A stretch of DNA of 64,000 nt from Streptomyces drozdowiczii. Its GTDB lineage: Bacteria > Actinomycetota > Actinomycetes > Streptomycetales > Streptomycetaceae. The first letter of the stretch is position 1, and every line of letters starts with the position of its first letter. A model generated the notes under the pieces. It saw only the letters and a program-made list of their open reading frames with translations. It was not told where the DNA came from and did not search any database. Shown one piece after another: positions 1-8,736 of the stretch. The stretch lies in contig NZ_CP098740.1 of NCBI RefSeq assembly GCF_026167665.1, forward strand, positions 930,001-994,000. The letters run 5' to 3'. Both the position numbers and the translations under genes were made by a program.

Positions 1-9
1 TTCTCAATC

Positions 10-900
10 ATGGAGTTGCGCCAGCTGGAACATTTCGTGGCCGTCGCCGAGGAACGGCATTTCACCCGCGCGGCGGAGCGGGTCGCCGTCTCGCAGTCCG
101 GGCTCTCCGCCTCCGTACGGGCGCTGGAGCAGGAGCTGCGGACGCCGCTGTTCAGCCGGACCACGCGCAGCGTACGGCTGACCGAGGCGGGGCGCGCCCT
201 GCTGGTCGAGGCGGAACGCACCCTGGCCGGGGTGCGGGCCGCGAAGGAGGCCGTCGACGCGGTACGGGGGCTGCTGCGCGGGACCCTGTCGGTGGGCGTG
301 GAGCAGTGTGTGGCCGGGCTGCGGCTGCCCCGGCTGCTCGCCGCCTTCCACCACGCCCACCCGCACATGGAGATCCGGCTGCGCCAGGAGGGCACGGCGC
401 GGCTGGTGGAGGGGGTGGCGGGCGGCCGGCTCGACATCGCGTTCGCCGCGACGGTGGACCCGGTGGGCTGGCGCGGGAAGCTGGTCCCGCTGGCCCGGGA
501 GCCCATGGTGCTGCTGTGCGCGCCGGGCCACCGGCTGGCGGCGGCGGACCGGGCGGCCTGGGGGGAGCTGTCCGGTGAGCCGTTCATCGACTTCCACCCG
601 GACTTCGGTCCGCGCCGGGCGGCCGACGCGGCGTTCTCGGCGGCCGGAGTGCGGCGCACGGTGGCGCTGGAGGTCACCGACGTACACAGCCTGCTGGAGC
701 TGGTCCACGAGCAGCTGGGCATCGCGCTCGTGCCGCACCACTTCTCCCGCAAGCCGGAGGCGCGCGGACTCGTCGCGGTGCGGCCCGAGGGTGCCGGTGA
801 GGCGTATTACGAGAGTGCCGTGGTGCTCCCCGAGGCGCGGGCGCTGAGCCCGGGGGCGCGGGCCCTGATGGCGCTGCTGCGGGACGAGACGGGGAGCTGA
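10..900 (+). CDS. LysR family transcriptional regulator
   Basis: A 296-residue LysR-type regulator, the usual length for the family. The N-terminal winged helix-turn-helix (about residues 1-60) begins MELRQLEHFVAVAEERHFTR and includes the typical SQSGLSASVRALEQEL recognition region. The rest is the periplasmic-binding-protein-like effector domain, about residues 90-290. LysR proteins are cytoplasmic and usually control a nearby gene in response to a small ligand. No divergent partner is visible because the window begins nine bases upstream, so the target cannot be inferred. The gene ends convergent with a methyltransferase. Confidence 0.93.
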   Translation: MELRQLEHFVAVAEERHFTRAAERVAVSQSGLSASVRALEQELRTPLFSRTTRSVRLTEAGRALLVEAERTLAGVRAAKEAVDAVRGLLRGTLSVGVEQCVAGLRLPRLLAAFHHAHPHMEIRLRQEGTARLVEGVAGGRLDIAFAATVDPVGWRGKLVPLAREPMVLLCAPGHRLAAADRAAWGELSGEPFIDFHPDFGPRRAADAAFSAAGVRRTVALEVTDVHSLLELVHEQLGIALVPHHFSRKPEARGLVAVRPEGAGEAYYESAVVLPEARALSPGARALMALLRDETGS

Positions 901-902
901 GG

Positions 903-924
903 CCGGGGGCCGCGGGGGCCCCGG
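903..924. terminator. Short GC hairpin between convergent genes
   Basis: Six-base arms CCGGGG and CCCCGG flank a ten-base loop, just after the LysR stop and before the 3' end of the opposing methyltransferase. The neighbouring run is itself self-complementary, so alternative folds exist. There is no U-tract. It is a plausible bidirectional terminator but a weak one. Confidence 0.4.
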
Positions 925-933
925 GGCCCGGTC

Positions 934-1653
934 TCAGCCGGTGGCCAGCACGAACCACCTCGCCGGCAGGTCGATCCGGGTGCCGTCGGGCAGGTGCTCG
1001 GTCTGCGGCAGGACCGTGTCGCCGCTGTCCAGGACGGTCAGCCCGGCGGCGGCGAGCAGCTGGGGGACCTCCTCGTCGGTGGCGCTCGCCGGTTTCAGCC
1101 CGTGTGCGAAGACCCGGCGCAGCTTCGGGCCCGGCCCGTCCGGGCCCTGGGCGGCGCGTTGCAGGACGTCCTTGGAGGCGGGGGTCAGCTCGGCGACGAA
1201 GGCCCGGCCGCGTGCGCCGAGGAGCGTGGCGACGGCCGCGGCGACGGCGGGGCGGGCCTCGGGGTCGCTCTGGTGGATCACCGCCCGCATGTACACGTTC
1301 GTGTCACCGATGCGCTCGTGCAGGGCGCGCACGGCGTCGGCGTCGGTGAGGTCGAGCCTTTCGTACGCGGCGGTCTCCCCCGGGTCCGCCTTCCGGGCGT
1401 GCTCGATCGCCGCCTCCGAGAGGTCCACGCCGAGGGCGCGGGGGAAGAGGGAGGCGAGGTAGCGGGTCTGGGTGCCGTTGCCGCAGCCGAGATCCACCAC
1501 GGGCAGGGTGGCGTCGGCGTGCGGCAGGAGCAGCCGGCTGTGCGGTACGGCGCTCAAGTCCGGGCCGGAGTCCCAGATCGCCTCGCCGGGCTCGTGGGAG
1601 GTGGCGGCCCAGTAGCCTTCCCACGCCTCGCGGTATTGCTGTGACACACCCAT
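934..1653 (-). CDS. Class I SAM-dependent methyltransferase
   Basis: A 239-residue Rossmann-fold methyltransferase. Motif I is VVDLGCGNGTQTRYLA (about residues 51-66), followed by the acidic end of strand 2 in GVDLSEAAIEHARK, both part of the S-adenosylmethionine site. The substrate cannot be deduced. It lies 94 bases downstream of the SpoIIE-type phosphatase gene on the same strand and may be read from it or from its own promoter. It converges with the LysR gene. Confidence 0.85.
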   Translation of the reverse strand: MGVSQQYREAWEGYWAATSHEPGEAIWDSGPDLSAVPHSRLLLPHADATLPVVDLGCGNGTQTRYLASLFPRALGVDLSEAAIEHARKADPGETAAYERLDLTDADAVRALHERIGDTNVYMRAVIHQSDPEARPAVAAAVATLLGARGRAFVAELTPASKDVLQRAAQGPDGPGPKLRRVFAHGLKPASATDEEVPQLLAAAGLTVLDSGDTVLPQTEHLPDGTRIDLPARWFVLATG

Positions 1654-1747
1654 GCGTACTCCCCAGTCCCGTCGTACAGGCTCATCCTGCTCAGCCAGGA
1701 ACTACTGCCCAGAGGGGCCCCGGGGCAAGGGTGTGGACACAACCTCC

Positions 1748-4189
1748 TTACGATCTGCGGCTGTTGGTACGCGGACGGGGCACCCGGGACAGGGCCAGCT
1801 CGAACCAGACGGTCTTGCCGCGCCCGGTGCCGCTGGTGCCCCACTCCTTGGCGAGGCTGCTCACCACCATGAGGCCCCGGCCGAATTCGTCGCTGTCGGT
1901 GACGCCGAGGAGCGAGGCGGGGGCCGGTTCGTCGTCGCTGACCTCGCACAGCAGCGCGTCGGTGCGGACGAGGCGGAGCCCGATGTGGTGGGTGCGGCTG
2001 TGCTTGAAGGCGTTGGTGACCAGCTCGCTGACCATCAGCTCGGCCGCCTCGACGGCGTCGGGCAGCTCCCAGTCGAGGAGTTGGCCGCGCACCAGGCGGC
2101 GGGCCCGGGACACCTCGCGGGGGTCCAGGGCGAGCTGCCACTCGGCGACATCCTCGTCCGCGATGCCGTTGAGCCGGGCCATCAGCAGGGCGACGTCGTC
2201 CTTGCGGCCGCCGCCGGTGTTCAGGGCGCGGATGATGGTGTCGCAGGCGTCGTTCATGGAGGCGGCGGGGTGGGCGGCGGAGGCGCAGAGCGCGGCGAGC
2301 CCGGCCCCGATGTCCTGGCCGCGCACCTCCACGAGCCCGTCGGTGCACAGGACCAGGCGGTCGCCGGGGCGCACCCGCACGGTGGCGGTCTCGAAGGCGA
2401 CACCGCCGACCCCGATGGGCGCCCCGGTCGGCAGGTCGAGCAGTGCGGCCCGGCCATCCTCGGCGCGGACGAGCACGGGCGGGATGTGACCGGCGTTGGC
2501 GATCTGGAGCTCGCCCGCGATCGGGTCGTAGACCGCGTACAGGCAGGTCGCTAGGTACTGCTCGCCGAGGCGCTGGGCGAGGTCGTCCAGATGGCGCAGG
2601 AGCTGGGCGGGCGGCATCTCCATGGTGGCCATGGTCAGCACGGCGGTCCGCAACTGGCCCATCATCGCGGCCGAGTTGAGTCCGTGGCCCATCACGTCCC
2701 CGACGACCAGCGCGGTGCGCGAGCCGGGGAGCTTCACCGAGTCGAACCAGTCGCCGCCGATCCGCCCGAGCCGGGTGCCCGGCAGATAGCGGGTCGCGAT
2801 GTCGCAACCGGCCATGCGGGGTTCGACCTTGGGCAGCATGCTGTCCTGGAGCGTCTCCGCGACGTTCTCCTGGTACGTGTACATGCGGGCGTTGTCCAGG
2901 ACGAGCCCGGCGCGCGCGGCCAGCTCGGCACCCGTGGTGCGGTCCATGTCGTCGAAGGGCTCGCGGCCGGGGCGGCGCATCAGGACCATGAAGCCGAGGA
3001 CCACGTCGCGGGCCTTGAGCGGCACGATGAGCAGCGAGCGGTGGGTGATGAGGGGGCGCAGGTCGCGCTTCTCGAACTCGCCGGAGATCCGGTTGCTCAG
3101 CTCCTCGCTCACATGGGGCACGATGACCGGCTCGCCGGTGACCATGCACTGGAAGAACGGGGTGTGTTCGGGGAAGGCGATGGCCTCGCCGACGGGCACG
3201 GTGTCGTCCCACCGGCCCGGTTCGTCGTTGTGCTCGACCCAGACGCGGTGCCAGATGGTGGTGACGTCGGGCGGTCCGTCGGGGAAGCCCTCACCGGCGA
3301 GGACGGCGGCGCGCAGATGTGTGCCGGCGAAGTCGGTGAAGCGGGGGACGGCGGCGCTGGTGACCTCCCGGATGGTGCGTTCCAGGTCGAGGGAGGTGCC
3401 GATGCGGCCGCTCACCTCGTTGAGGAATTCCAGCCGTTCGCGGACCGCCGCGTATTCGAGGTCCAGCTGGGGGCGGGGCGCGGCGCGCTGCGGGACCACC
3501 GTCGGCTCATCGCCGTACCGCTCCTCCCGCACCGACAGCGCTCCGGCGTGCTTGGGCACGCCCCAGTCCGGGGTGACGGGGATGCGTTCGTGGTGGCTGA
3601 ACTCCAGCACCGGGTAGCCCAGTTCGAGCACCTGGGCGACGATTCGGGTCGCTTCCTGGACGCTCATGTTCGGCAGGATCTCGGGCAGCCGCGCGGACAG
3701 CTCGGGGTGGCCGGGGAAATCGGTGTGCAGGGCGAAGCCGGGGGCGACCGTGCGGGCCGGTCCGCCCTCGCCCTGCTCCACGCCGCGCAGTTGGGCGCAG
3801 TCGGCGGCGAGCACGAGCAGCCGGGCCGGTCCGGGGCCGGCGAGCGGATAGGCCCACCACAGCACGTCGATCCGGCCGCGCCCGGGCTCGTCCAGGCGGG
3901 CCCGGCCCGACGCCGGGTAGGGGAAGTCCCCGCTGAGCGAGCTGTCGAGCGCGGGGCCCTCCTCGGCGTACATGCCCTCGGAGCCGTCCAACACGCCCGA
4001 TACCGGCAGGAGTTCACCGGCGGGGAGCCCGACCGCCTCCTCGCGGGCGACGCCGAAGAGCCTTCTCGCCCCGGACGACCAGTGCGAGACGAGCCCCTCC
4101 GTATCGACCACGGCCACGGCGAGCGGCATACGGCCCGCCGCGCCGTCACCCGGCAGTGGTGTCCTCTGCGGCGGCACACCGAGGTCCAT
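1748..4189 (-). CDS. PAS/GAF/SpoIIE phosphatase with kinase-like ATPase domain
   Basis: An 813-residue cytoplasmic multidomain signalling protein. An N-terminal PAS domain (about residues 20-135) is followed by a GAF domain (about 250-420), a PP2C-type SpoIIE phosphatase (about 440-655, with GGDWFDS and GDVMGHGLN metal-site motifs) and a C-terminal HATPase_c domain of the anti-sigma kinase type (about 675-800, with SELVTNAFKHS). Proteins of this build are typical of Streptomyces and are thought to set the phosphorylation state of anti-sigma-factor antagonists, with kinase and phosphatase in one chain. The signal is unknown. The ATG start follows a GGAAGGAG-like site, spaced somewhat far. Confidence 0.93.
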   Translation of the reverse strand: MDLGVPPQRTPLPGDGAAGRMPLAVAVVDTEGLVSHWSSGARRLFGVAREEAVGLPAGELLPVSGVLDGSEGMYAEEGPALDSSLSGDFPYPASGRARLDEPGRGRIDVLWWAYPLAGPGPARLLVLAADCAQLRGVEQGEGGPARTVAPGFALHTDFPGHPELSARLPEILPNMSVQEATRIVAQVLELGYPVLEFSHHERIPVTPDWGVPKHAGALSVREERYGDEPTVVPQRAAPRPQLDLEYAAVRERLEFLNEVSGRIGTSLDLERTIREVTSAAVPRFTDFAGTHLRAAVLAGEGFPDGPPDVTTIWHRVWVEHNDEPGRWDDTVPVGEAIAFPEHTPFFQCMVTGEPVIVPHVSEELSNRISGEFEKRDLRPLITHRSLLIVPLKARDVVLGFMVLMRRPGREPFDDMDRTTGAELAARAGLVLDNARMYTYQENVAETLQDSMLPKVEPRMAGCDIATRYLPGTRLGRIGGDWFDSVKLPGSRTALVVGDVMGHGLNSAAMMGQLRTAVLTMATMEMPPAQLLRHLDDLAQRLGEQYLATCLYAVYDPIAGELQIANAGHIPPVLVRAEDGRAALLDLPTGAPIGVGGVAFETATVRVRPGDRLVLCTDGLVEVRGQDIGAGLAALCASAAHPAASMNDACDTIIRALNTGGGRKDDVALLMARLNGIADEDVAEWQLALDPREVSRARRLVRGQLLDWELPDAVEAAELMVSELVTNAFKHSRTHHIGLRLVRTDALLCEVSDDEPAPASLLGVTDSDEFGRGLMVVSSLAKEWGTSGTGRGKTVWFELALSRVPRPRTNSRRS

Positions 4190-4297
4190 GAGAGGAGGGC
4201 TCCTTCCTCACCGCGGCATTCCGCGGCGCGTGACTCCACGGTACGGGGATGCGACCGGCGTCCGCGGGTCATCGGCGGAATCCCCCGCGGGGGTGGT

Positions 4298-4320
4298 GCG
4301 CCCCGCGTGCCCGGGGGCGC
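4298..4320 (-). terminator. Terminator hairpin after the DHA2 exporter gene
   Basis: Arms GCGCCCC and GGGGCGC pair perfectly around a nine-base loop directly beyond the 3' end of the exporter gene. A second hairpin (CCGCGGG at 4262-4268 with CCCGCGG at 4284-4290) lies just beyond. Together they fill the 137-base gap before the phosphatase gene. Confidence 0.6.
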
Positions 4321-4326
4321 GCCGTT

Positions 4327-6795
4327 TCAGTCCTCGTGCCCCAGCTGGAGGTCGCGCTCGGTGCGCCCGCCGCCCGCGACCTGGAGGACCGTGGCGACGG
4401 GCGGGTATCCGGCCGCGATCACGGTGTACTCGCCGGTGGACAGGTCCACGAAGCGGAAGGCGCCGTCCGGGCCGGTCGTCACGGTGTCCACGACGTTGCC
4501 CGCCGCGTCCAGGAGCGTGACCCGGGCGTCCTCGACGGGCCGCCCGGCGGTGGCCCGGACGATCCCGCGCAGCACGGCGCCGCCGGCCAGTTCGATGTCC
4601 TGCCGGGTCTCCCGGGCCGCCTGCACGCTGACCGGGAGCGCGGCGGGCCGGAAGGCCGGGGCGGAGGCCGCGAGGGTGTACTCGCCGGCGACCAGCTCGG
4701 TGATCACGTAGCCGCCCTCGCGCCCGCTGCGCGTGGAGGCGACGACCTCGCCGCGTACGTCGGTCAGGGTGACGGCCGCGTCCCGTACGGGCGCCCCGTC
4801 CGCCGTGACGACGGTGCCGGCGAGGCGGCCGGCGCCGCCGAGCACCACGTCCAGCTCGACGGGGCGTTCGCCGACGGTGACGCTGACGGCCTGCGGCTGG
4901 TGGCCCCCGGCGGCGGCGATCAGGACGTACGAACCGGCGCCCGGCACGCTGAGCGCGTACCGCCCCTCGTCGCCGCTGGCGCCCCGGCCGACCTGCTGGC
5001 CCTGGACGTCGATGAGGGTGAGGGCGGCACGCGGCACCTTCGTACCGTCGGAGTGCTGGACGCTGCCGGAGACCGGGACGCCGGAGAGGTAGCCGGCGGA
5101 CGGCACGGCGGCGTCGGTGCGGGCGGAGGGGATCGGGGTGTACTCGGTGGCGGCTTCGGGGCCTGCGGTGGTTTCGGGGCTGTGGGACACCAGCGGTTTC
5201 TCCTTGAGGAAGAAGGCGAAGAACAGGCCGAGCACGAGGACCGGCACGAGGTAGAGGAAGATCCGGGGCATCGCGTCGGCGTACGCCTGGACATAGGCGT
5301 CCCGCAGCGCGGGCTCCATCGTGTGGACCAGCTGCGGGCTGATCGACTCCGGGTCGGGGAGGTCCGCCCCGGAGGGCAGCCGGACGGCGAGCGCGTCGGC
5401 GAGCCGCCCGGCGAACAGGGTGCCGAAGACGGCGGCGCCGACGCTGCCGCCGATCTGCCGGAAGTAGTTGTTGGCGCTGGTGGCGGTGCCCAGGTCGGCG
5501 GGGCGCACGGAGTTCTGCACGGCGAGGACCAGGACCGGCATGATCATCCCGATCCCGAGGCCGAGGACCGCCTGCGCGATGCTGTATTCGAGGCGCGGGG
5601 TGTCGGTCTCCAGGCGGGACAGCAGCCACATGCCCACCGCCGAGATCGCACTGCCCGCGATCGGGTAGACGCGGTAGCGGCCGGTGCGGGAGATGAGCTG
5701 GCCCGAGATCACGGAGGCGCCGACGACGCCGCCCATCATGGGGAGCATCAGCAGACCGGACTCGGTGGCGGTGGCCCCGTCGACCATCTGCAGGAAGCTC
5801 GGCAGATAGCTGGCCGCGCCGAACAGCGCCACGCCGACGACCGCGCCGACCAGGGCGGTCACGTTGAAGATCGAGTCGCGGAAGAGCCGGAGCGGGATGA
5901 TCGGCTCGGGGGCGCGGCGCTCCACGAGGACGAACAGCAGAGTCGTTCCGGCAGCCCCGGCGCCCAGCCCGAGGATGGTGCCAGAGCCCCAGGCGTACTC
6001 CGTGCCGCCCCAACTGGTCAGCAGCACCAGGCAGGTGGAGGCGGCGGCGAGGAGGGCGGCGCCGAGGATGTCGAGCCGGGGGCGGACGGTGGGCCGCGGG
6101 AGCTTGAGGACGACGGTGATCACGGCGAGGGTGACCAGGCCGAACGGCACGTTGATGTAGAAGCACCAGCGCCAGGAGGCGTGGTCCGTGAAGAAGCCGC
6201 CGAGCAGCGGGCCGGCCACCGACGCGAGGCCGAAGGCGGCACCGATGAGGCCCATGAACCGGCCCCGCTCGCGGGGCGGGACCACGTCCGCGATGATCGC
6301 CTGCACACCGATCATCAGCCCGCCGCCGCCGATGCCCTGGAGCGCCCGGAAGGCGATGAGCTGGTCCATGGTGCGGGACCAGCCGGCCAGCGCGGAGCCG
6401 ACGACGAAGACGACGATGGCGAACTGGAAGACGCCCTTGCGGCCGAAGAGGTCGCCCAGCTTCCCGTAGACCGGCAGGCCGATCGTGGAGGCGAGCAGAT
6501 AGGCGGTGACCGCCCAGGACATCTTCTCCAGGCCGTGCAGCTCACCGACGATCTTCGGGAGCGCGGTGGCGACGATCATCTGGTCGAGCGCCGCGAGCAG
6601 CAGCGTGAGCATCAGCCCGACGAAGACCAGCCGGATGCGGCGGGGGTCCGTCGCGGGCGCGCCGTCCGGTCCGCCGACGGCGGTCTCCTTCGCGGCGGGC
6701 GGCGGCGGGGGCGGGACGGTCGCGGGCGCGGGCGTCTCCTCGGCGTCCCCCGGGCCGCCGGGCTCGTCCTCCAACAGTGTGATGCCACCCACCAC
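4327..6795 (-). CDS. DHA2-family MFS exporter with three carboxypeptidase-regulatory-like repeats
   Basis: About 822 residues. The first 550 or so are a 14-helix drug:H+ antiporter of the EmrB/QacA type, with [16 protein letters not shown] in helix 1, a motif A-like [11 protein letters not shown] loop and a motif C-like AGPLLGGFF. Normal family length is 450-550. The extra C-terminal part, from about residue 565, is three tandem domains of about 80 residues. Each has the beta-sandwich pattern of CarboxypepD_reg domains (G-V-D-A-V-L-D, then G-Y-G-Y-L). I chose the GTG at 6795 because a GGGGAGC site precedes it; the upstream ATG at 6882 lacks a good site. The exported compound is unknown. Confidence 0.9.
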   Translation of the reverse strand: MVGGITLLEDEPGGPGDAEETPAPATVPPPPPPAAKETAVGGPDGAPATDPRRIRLVFVGLMLTLLLAALDQMIVATALPKIVGELHGLEKMSWAVTAYLLASTIGLPVYGKLGDLFGRKGVFQFAIVVFVVGSALAGWSRTMDQLIAFRALQGIGGGGLMIGVQAIIADVVPPRERGRFMGLIGAAFGLASVAGPLLGGFFTDHASWRWCFYINVPFGLVTLAVITVVLKLPRPTVRPRLDILGAALLAAASTCLVLLTSWGGTEYAWGSGTILGLGAGAAGTTLLFVLVERRAPEPIIPLRLFRDSIFNVTALVGAVVGVALFGAASYLPSFLQMVDGATATESGLLMLPMMGGVVGASVISGQLISRTGRYRVYPIAGSAISAVGMWLLSRLETDTPRLEYSIAQAVLGLGIGMIMPVLVLAVQNSVRPADLGTATSANNYFRQIGGSVGAAVFGTLFAGRLADALAVRLPSGADLPDPESISPQLVHTMEPALRDAYVQAYADAMPRIFLYLVPVLVLGLFFAFFLKEKPLVSHSPETTAGPEAATEYTPIPSARTDAAVPSAGYLSGVPVSGSVQHSDGTKVPRAALTLIDVQGQQVGRGASGDEGRYALSVPGAGSYVLIAAAGGHQPQAVSVTVGERPVELDVVLGGAGRLAGTVVTADGAPVRDAAVTLTDVRGEVVASTRSGREGGYVITELVAGEYTLAASAPAFRPAALPVSVQAARETRQDIELAGGAVLRGIVRATAGRPVEDARVTLLDAAGNVVDTVTTGPDGAFRFVDLSTGEYTVIAAGYPPVATVLQVAGGGRTERDLQLGHED

Positions 6796-6980
6796 GTCCC
6801 GCTCCCCTCGTCGCGCTGCCGCACATTTCTCGCATCGCGCGACAAGTGAGGGCAAACGCGACGGGGGGCGCTGACGGCGCACTCAGGGGGCGTAACCCCC
6901 GGTCGGAGGCACTACGGCGCACAACCGCCCCGCCGCAAAGACCACCCGAACCGGTGAGGCCGGGCGGTGACGACTCGGGG

Positions 6981-7424
6981 TCAGTTCTCGACCTCGGCGG
7001 CGAGGTTCGCCAGCAGCTCGTCGTAGATGCGGGCGAGGCCCTTGGGGGCGAAGGTCTTCTCGAAGAAGCCGCCGATGCCACCGGCACCGTTCCACACGGT
7101 CGTGACGACGGCCTTCGACCTGCCCTCGCCGGCCGGGGTGACGGTCCAGGTGGTGACCATCGAGGAGTTCCGGTCCGTCTCCACGAGCTGTCCGTCGGTG
7201 GGCTCGGTGACCTCCAACAGGCAGTCCCGCACCCGCTTGCTGGTGGCCTGGAGCTTCCAGTGGACGAGGGTGCCCTCGCCGTCGCCGCCCTCGCGCACCT
7301 CGTACTCGCTGTAGTGGGCGGGGAGCACCTTGCCGCGGACGTCCTTGTAGTCGGCCAGCGCGTCGAACACCGCCTCCGCGTCCGCCGCGATGATCCGCTC
7401 CGTCGTGGCTTCGACCTGCGCCAT
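6981..7424 (-). CDS. SRPBCC (START-like) family protein
   Basis: A 147-residue protein of the SRPBCC/polyketide-cyclase fold, with the N-terminal pattern VEATTERIIAADAEAVFDAL typical of the family. It should form a small hydrophobic ligand-binding cavity in the cytoplasm. No catalytic role can be assigned. I chose the internal ATG because GGAGGAGCAGG lies directly upstream of it. It is divergent from the radical SAM gene, with a 148-base shared upstream region that contains the SOS-like box. Confidence 0.85.
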   Translation of the reverse strand: MAQVEATTERIIAADAEAVFDALADYKDVRGKVLPAHYSEYEVREGGDGEGTLVHWKLQATSKRVRDCLLEVTEPTDGQLVETDRNSSMVTTWTVTPAGEGRSKAVVTTVWNGAGGIGGFFEKTFAPKGLARIYDELLANLAAEVEN

Positions 7425-7527
7425 GCCTGCTCCTCCAGCACTCGGTTCTTCCGGGTGTGCTGAGCCAACCACCTTGTGTGTCCGGCTCAAAATCCGGGCC
7501 GGGACGAAGGGGAAAAAACGATCATGG

Positions 7528-7539
7528 GAACAAGTGTTC
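7528..7539 (+). promoter_or_regulatory. LexA-like SOS box
   Basis: The sequence GAACAAGTGTTC is a perfect GAAC-N4-GTTC inverted repeat, the core of the Gram-positive/actinobacterial LexA operator. A TATTCT hexamer (7540-7545) directly abuts it and would serve as the -10 of the radical SAM gene, so LexA binding would block the promoter. No clear -35 is visible. The call rests on consensus knowledge alone. Confidence 0.7.
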
Positions 7540-7572
7540 TATTCTCGGTCCAGAACTACCGAGGAGGCGGCC

Positions 7573-8619
7573 ATGCGCTGGGACAATCTGGCTGAAGACA
7601 ACGCCAACCACCCCACGAGCGGTACGGGTGCGCTCTTCGCCGCCGACGCGGTGACCACCCGCACCTTCGACACCCCGGAATTCCGGGGCATCACCTTCCA
7701 CGAGATCCGGGCCCGTTCGATCGTGAACCGGGTGCCCGGCGCCTCCCGGATGCCGTTCGAATGGACCGTGAATCCGTACCGGGGCTGCACGCACGCCTGC
7801 GTCTACTGCTTCGCCCGCAAGACCCACAGCTATCTCGACCTCGACACCGGGCTCGGTTTCGACTCCCAGATCGTGGTCAAGGTCAACGCCCCGGAGCTGG
7901 TCCGCCGCGAGATCGCCTCGCCGCGCTGGCACGGCGCCCACATCGCGATGGGCACCAACGTCGACTGCTACCAGCGCGCGGAGGGCCGCTACCGGCTGAT
8001 GCCCGGCATCCTGACCGCCCTGCGCGACCACGCGAACCCGTTCTCGATCCTGACGAAGGGCACCCTGATCCTCCGCGACCTGGAGCTGCTGCGGCAGGCC
8101 GCCGAGGTCACCGAGGTCGGCGTCTCGGTCTCGGTCGGCTTCACCGACCCGGAGCTGTGGCGGACCGTGGAGCCCGGCACGCCCTCGCCGGAACGCCGGC
8201 TCGACGTCGTACGCAGGCTGAGCGAGGTGGGCATCGGCTGCGGAGTGCTGATGGCACCGGTCGTCCCGCACCTCGGCGACAGCCCCGAGCAGCTGCGGGC
8301 CACCGTCCGCGCGATCGCCGCCGCCGGCGCGACGTCGGTGACCCCGCTCGTCCTGCATCTGCGCCCCGGCGCCCGCGAGTGGTTCATGCGGTGGCTGGGC
8401 CACCACCACCCGCATCTCGTACGGCGTTACGAGCGGCTGTACGCGGACGGCGCCTACGCGCCCACCTGGTACCAGCGGCGCATCACCCGTTACGTGCACG
8501 AGCTGGCGGCCGAGTACGGCATCGGGCCCACGCACCGGGGTGCGGCCCGCAAGCTCCCCCGGCGCGAGCCGCGTCCGCCGCTCGACGGCTCGGAGCCCAC
8601 CCAGCTGACCCTGCTCTGA
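7573..8619 (+). CDS. Rv2578c-family radical SAM protein
   Basis: A 348-residue radical SAM enzyme. The 4Fe-4S cluster cysteines are C72, C76 and C79 in RGCTHACVYCFARKTH, the canonical CX3CX2C. The rest resembles the Rv2578c family, distantly related to spore photoproduct lyase SplB, and a role in nucleic-acid repair is often suggested but I know of no proof. The ATG is preceded by GAGGAGG. An SOS-like box 34 bases upstream of the start supports induction by DNA damage; as I recall, Rv2578c is listed in the mycobacterial LexA regulon. No partner gene is cotranscribed. Confidence 0.9.
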   Translation: MRWDNLAEDNANHPTSGTGALFAADAVTTRTFDTPEFRGITFHEIRARSIVNRVPGASRMPFEWTVNPYRGCTHACVYCFARKTHSYLDLDTGLGFDSQIVVKVNAPELVRREIASPRWHGAHIAMGTNVDCYQRAEGRYRLMPGILTALRDHANPFSILTKGTLILRDLELLRQAAEVTEVGVSVSVGFTDPELWRTVEPGTPSPERRLDVVRRLSEVGIGCGVLMAPVVPHLGDSPEQLRATVRAIAAAGATSVTPLVLHLRPGAREWFMRWLGHHHPHLVRRYERLYADGAYAPTWYQRRITRYVHELAAEYGIGPTHRGAARKLPRREPRPPLDGSEPTQLTLL

Positions 8620-8736
8620 GCGGTCGCGCAAACGGGTCATCTCTCATCACAACGGGTCCTTCCGGCGCAGATTGCGGGGAACATGCGGCGGGGGCTGCGT
8701 ACCGCGCAGCCGCGTTCCCCCATCCCGGGAGGCCAT

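Noticed and set aside
2591..4711. 706-residue plus-strand open frame opposite the SpoIIE-type phosphatase gene
   Set aside because: It is an antisense shadow of a well-supported gene. High GC gives long stop-free frames on the opposite strand, and the translation is low-complexity without any motif.
4249..6849. 866-residue plus-strand open frame opposite the DHA2 exporter
   Set aside because: Antisense shadow; the Gly/Asp/Arg-rich translation shows no domain, whereas the minus strand encodes a clear transporter.
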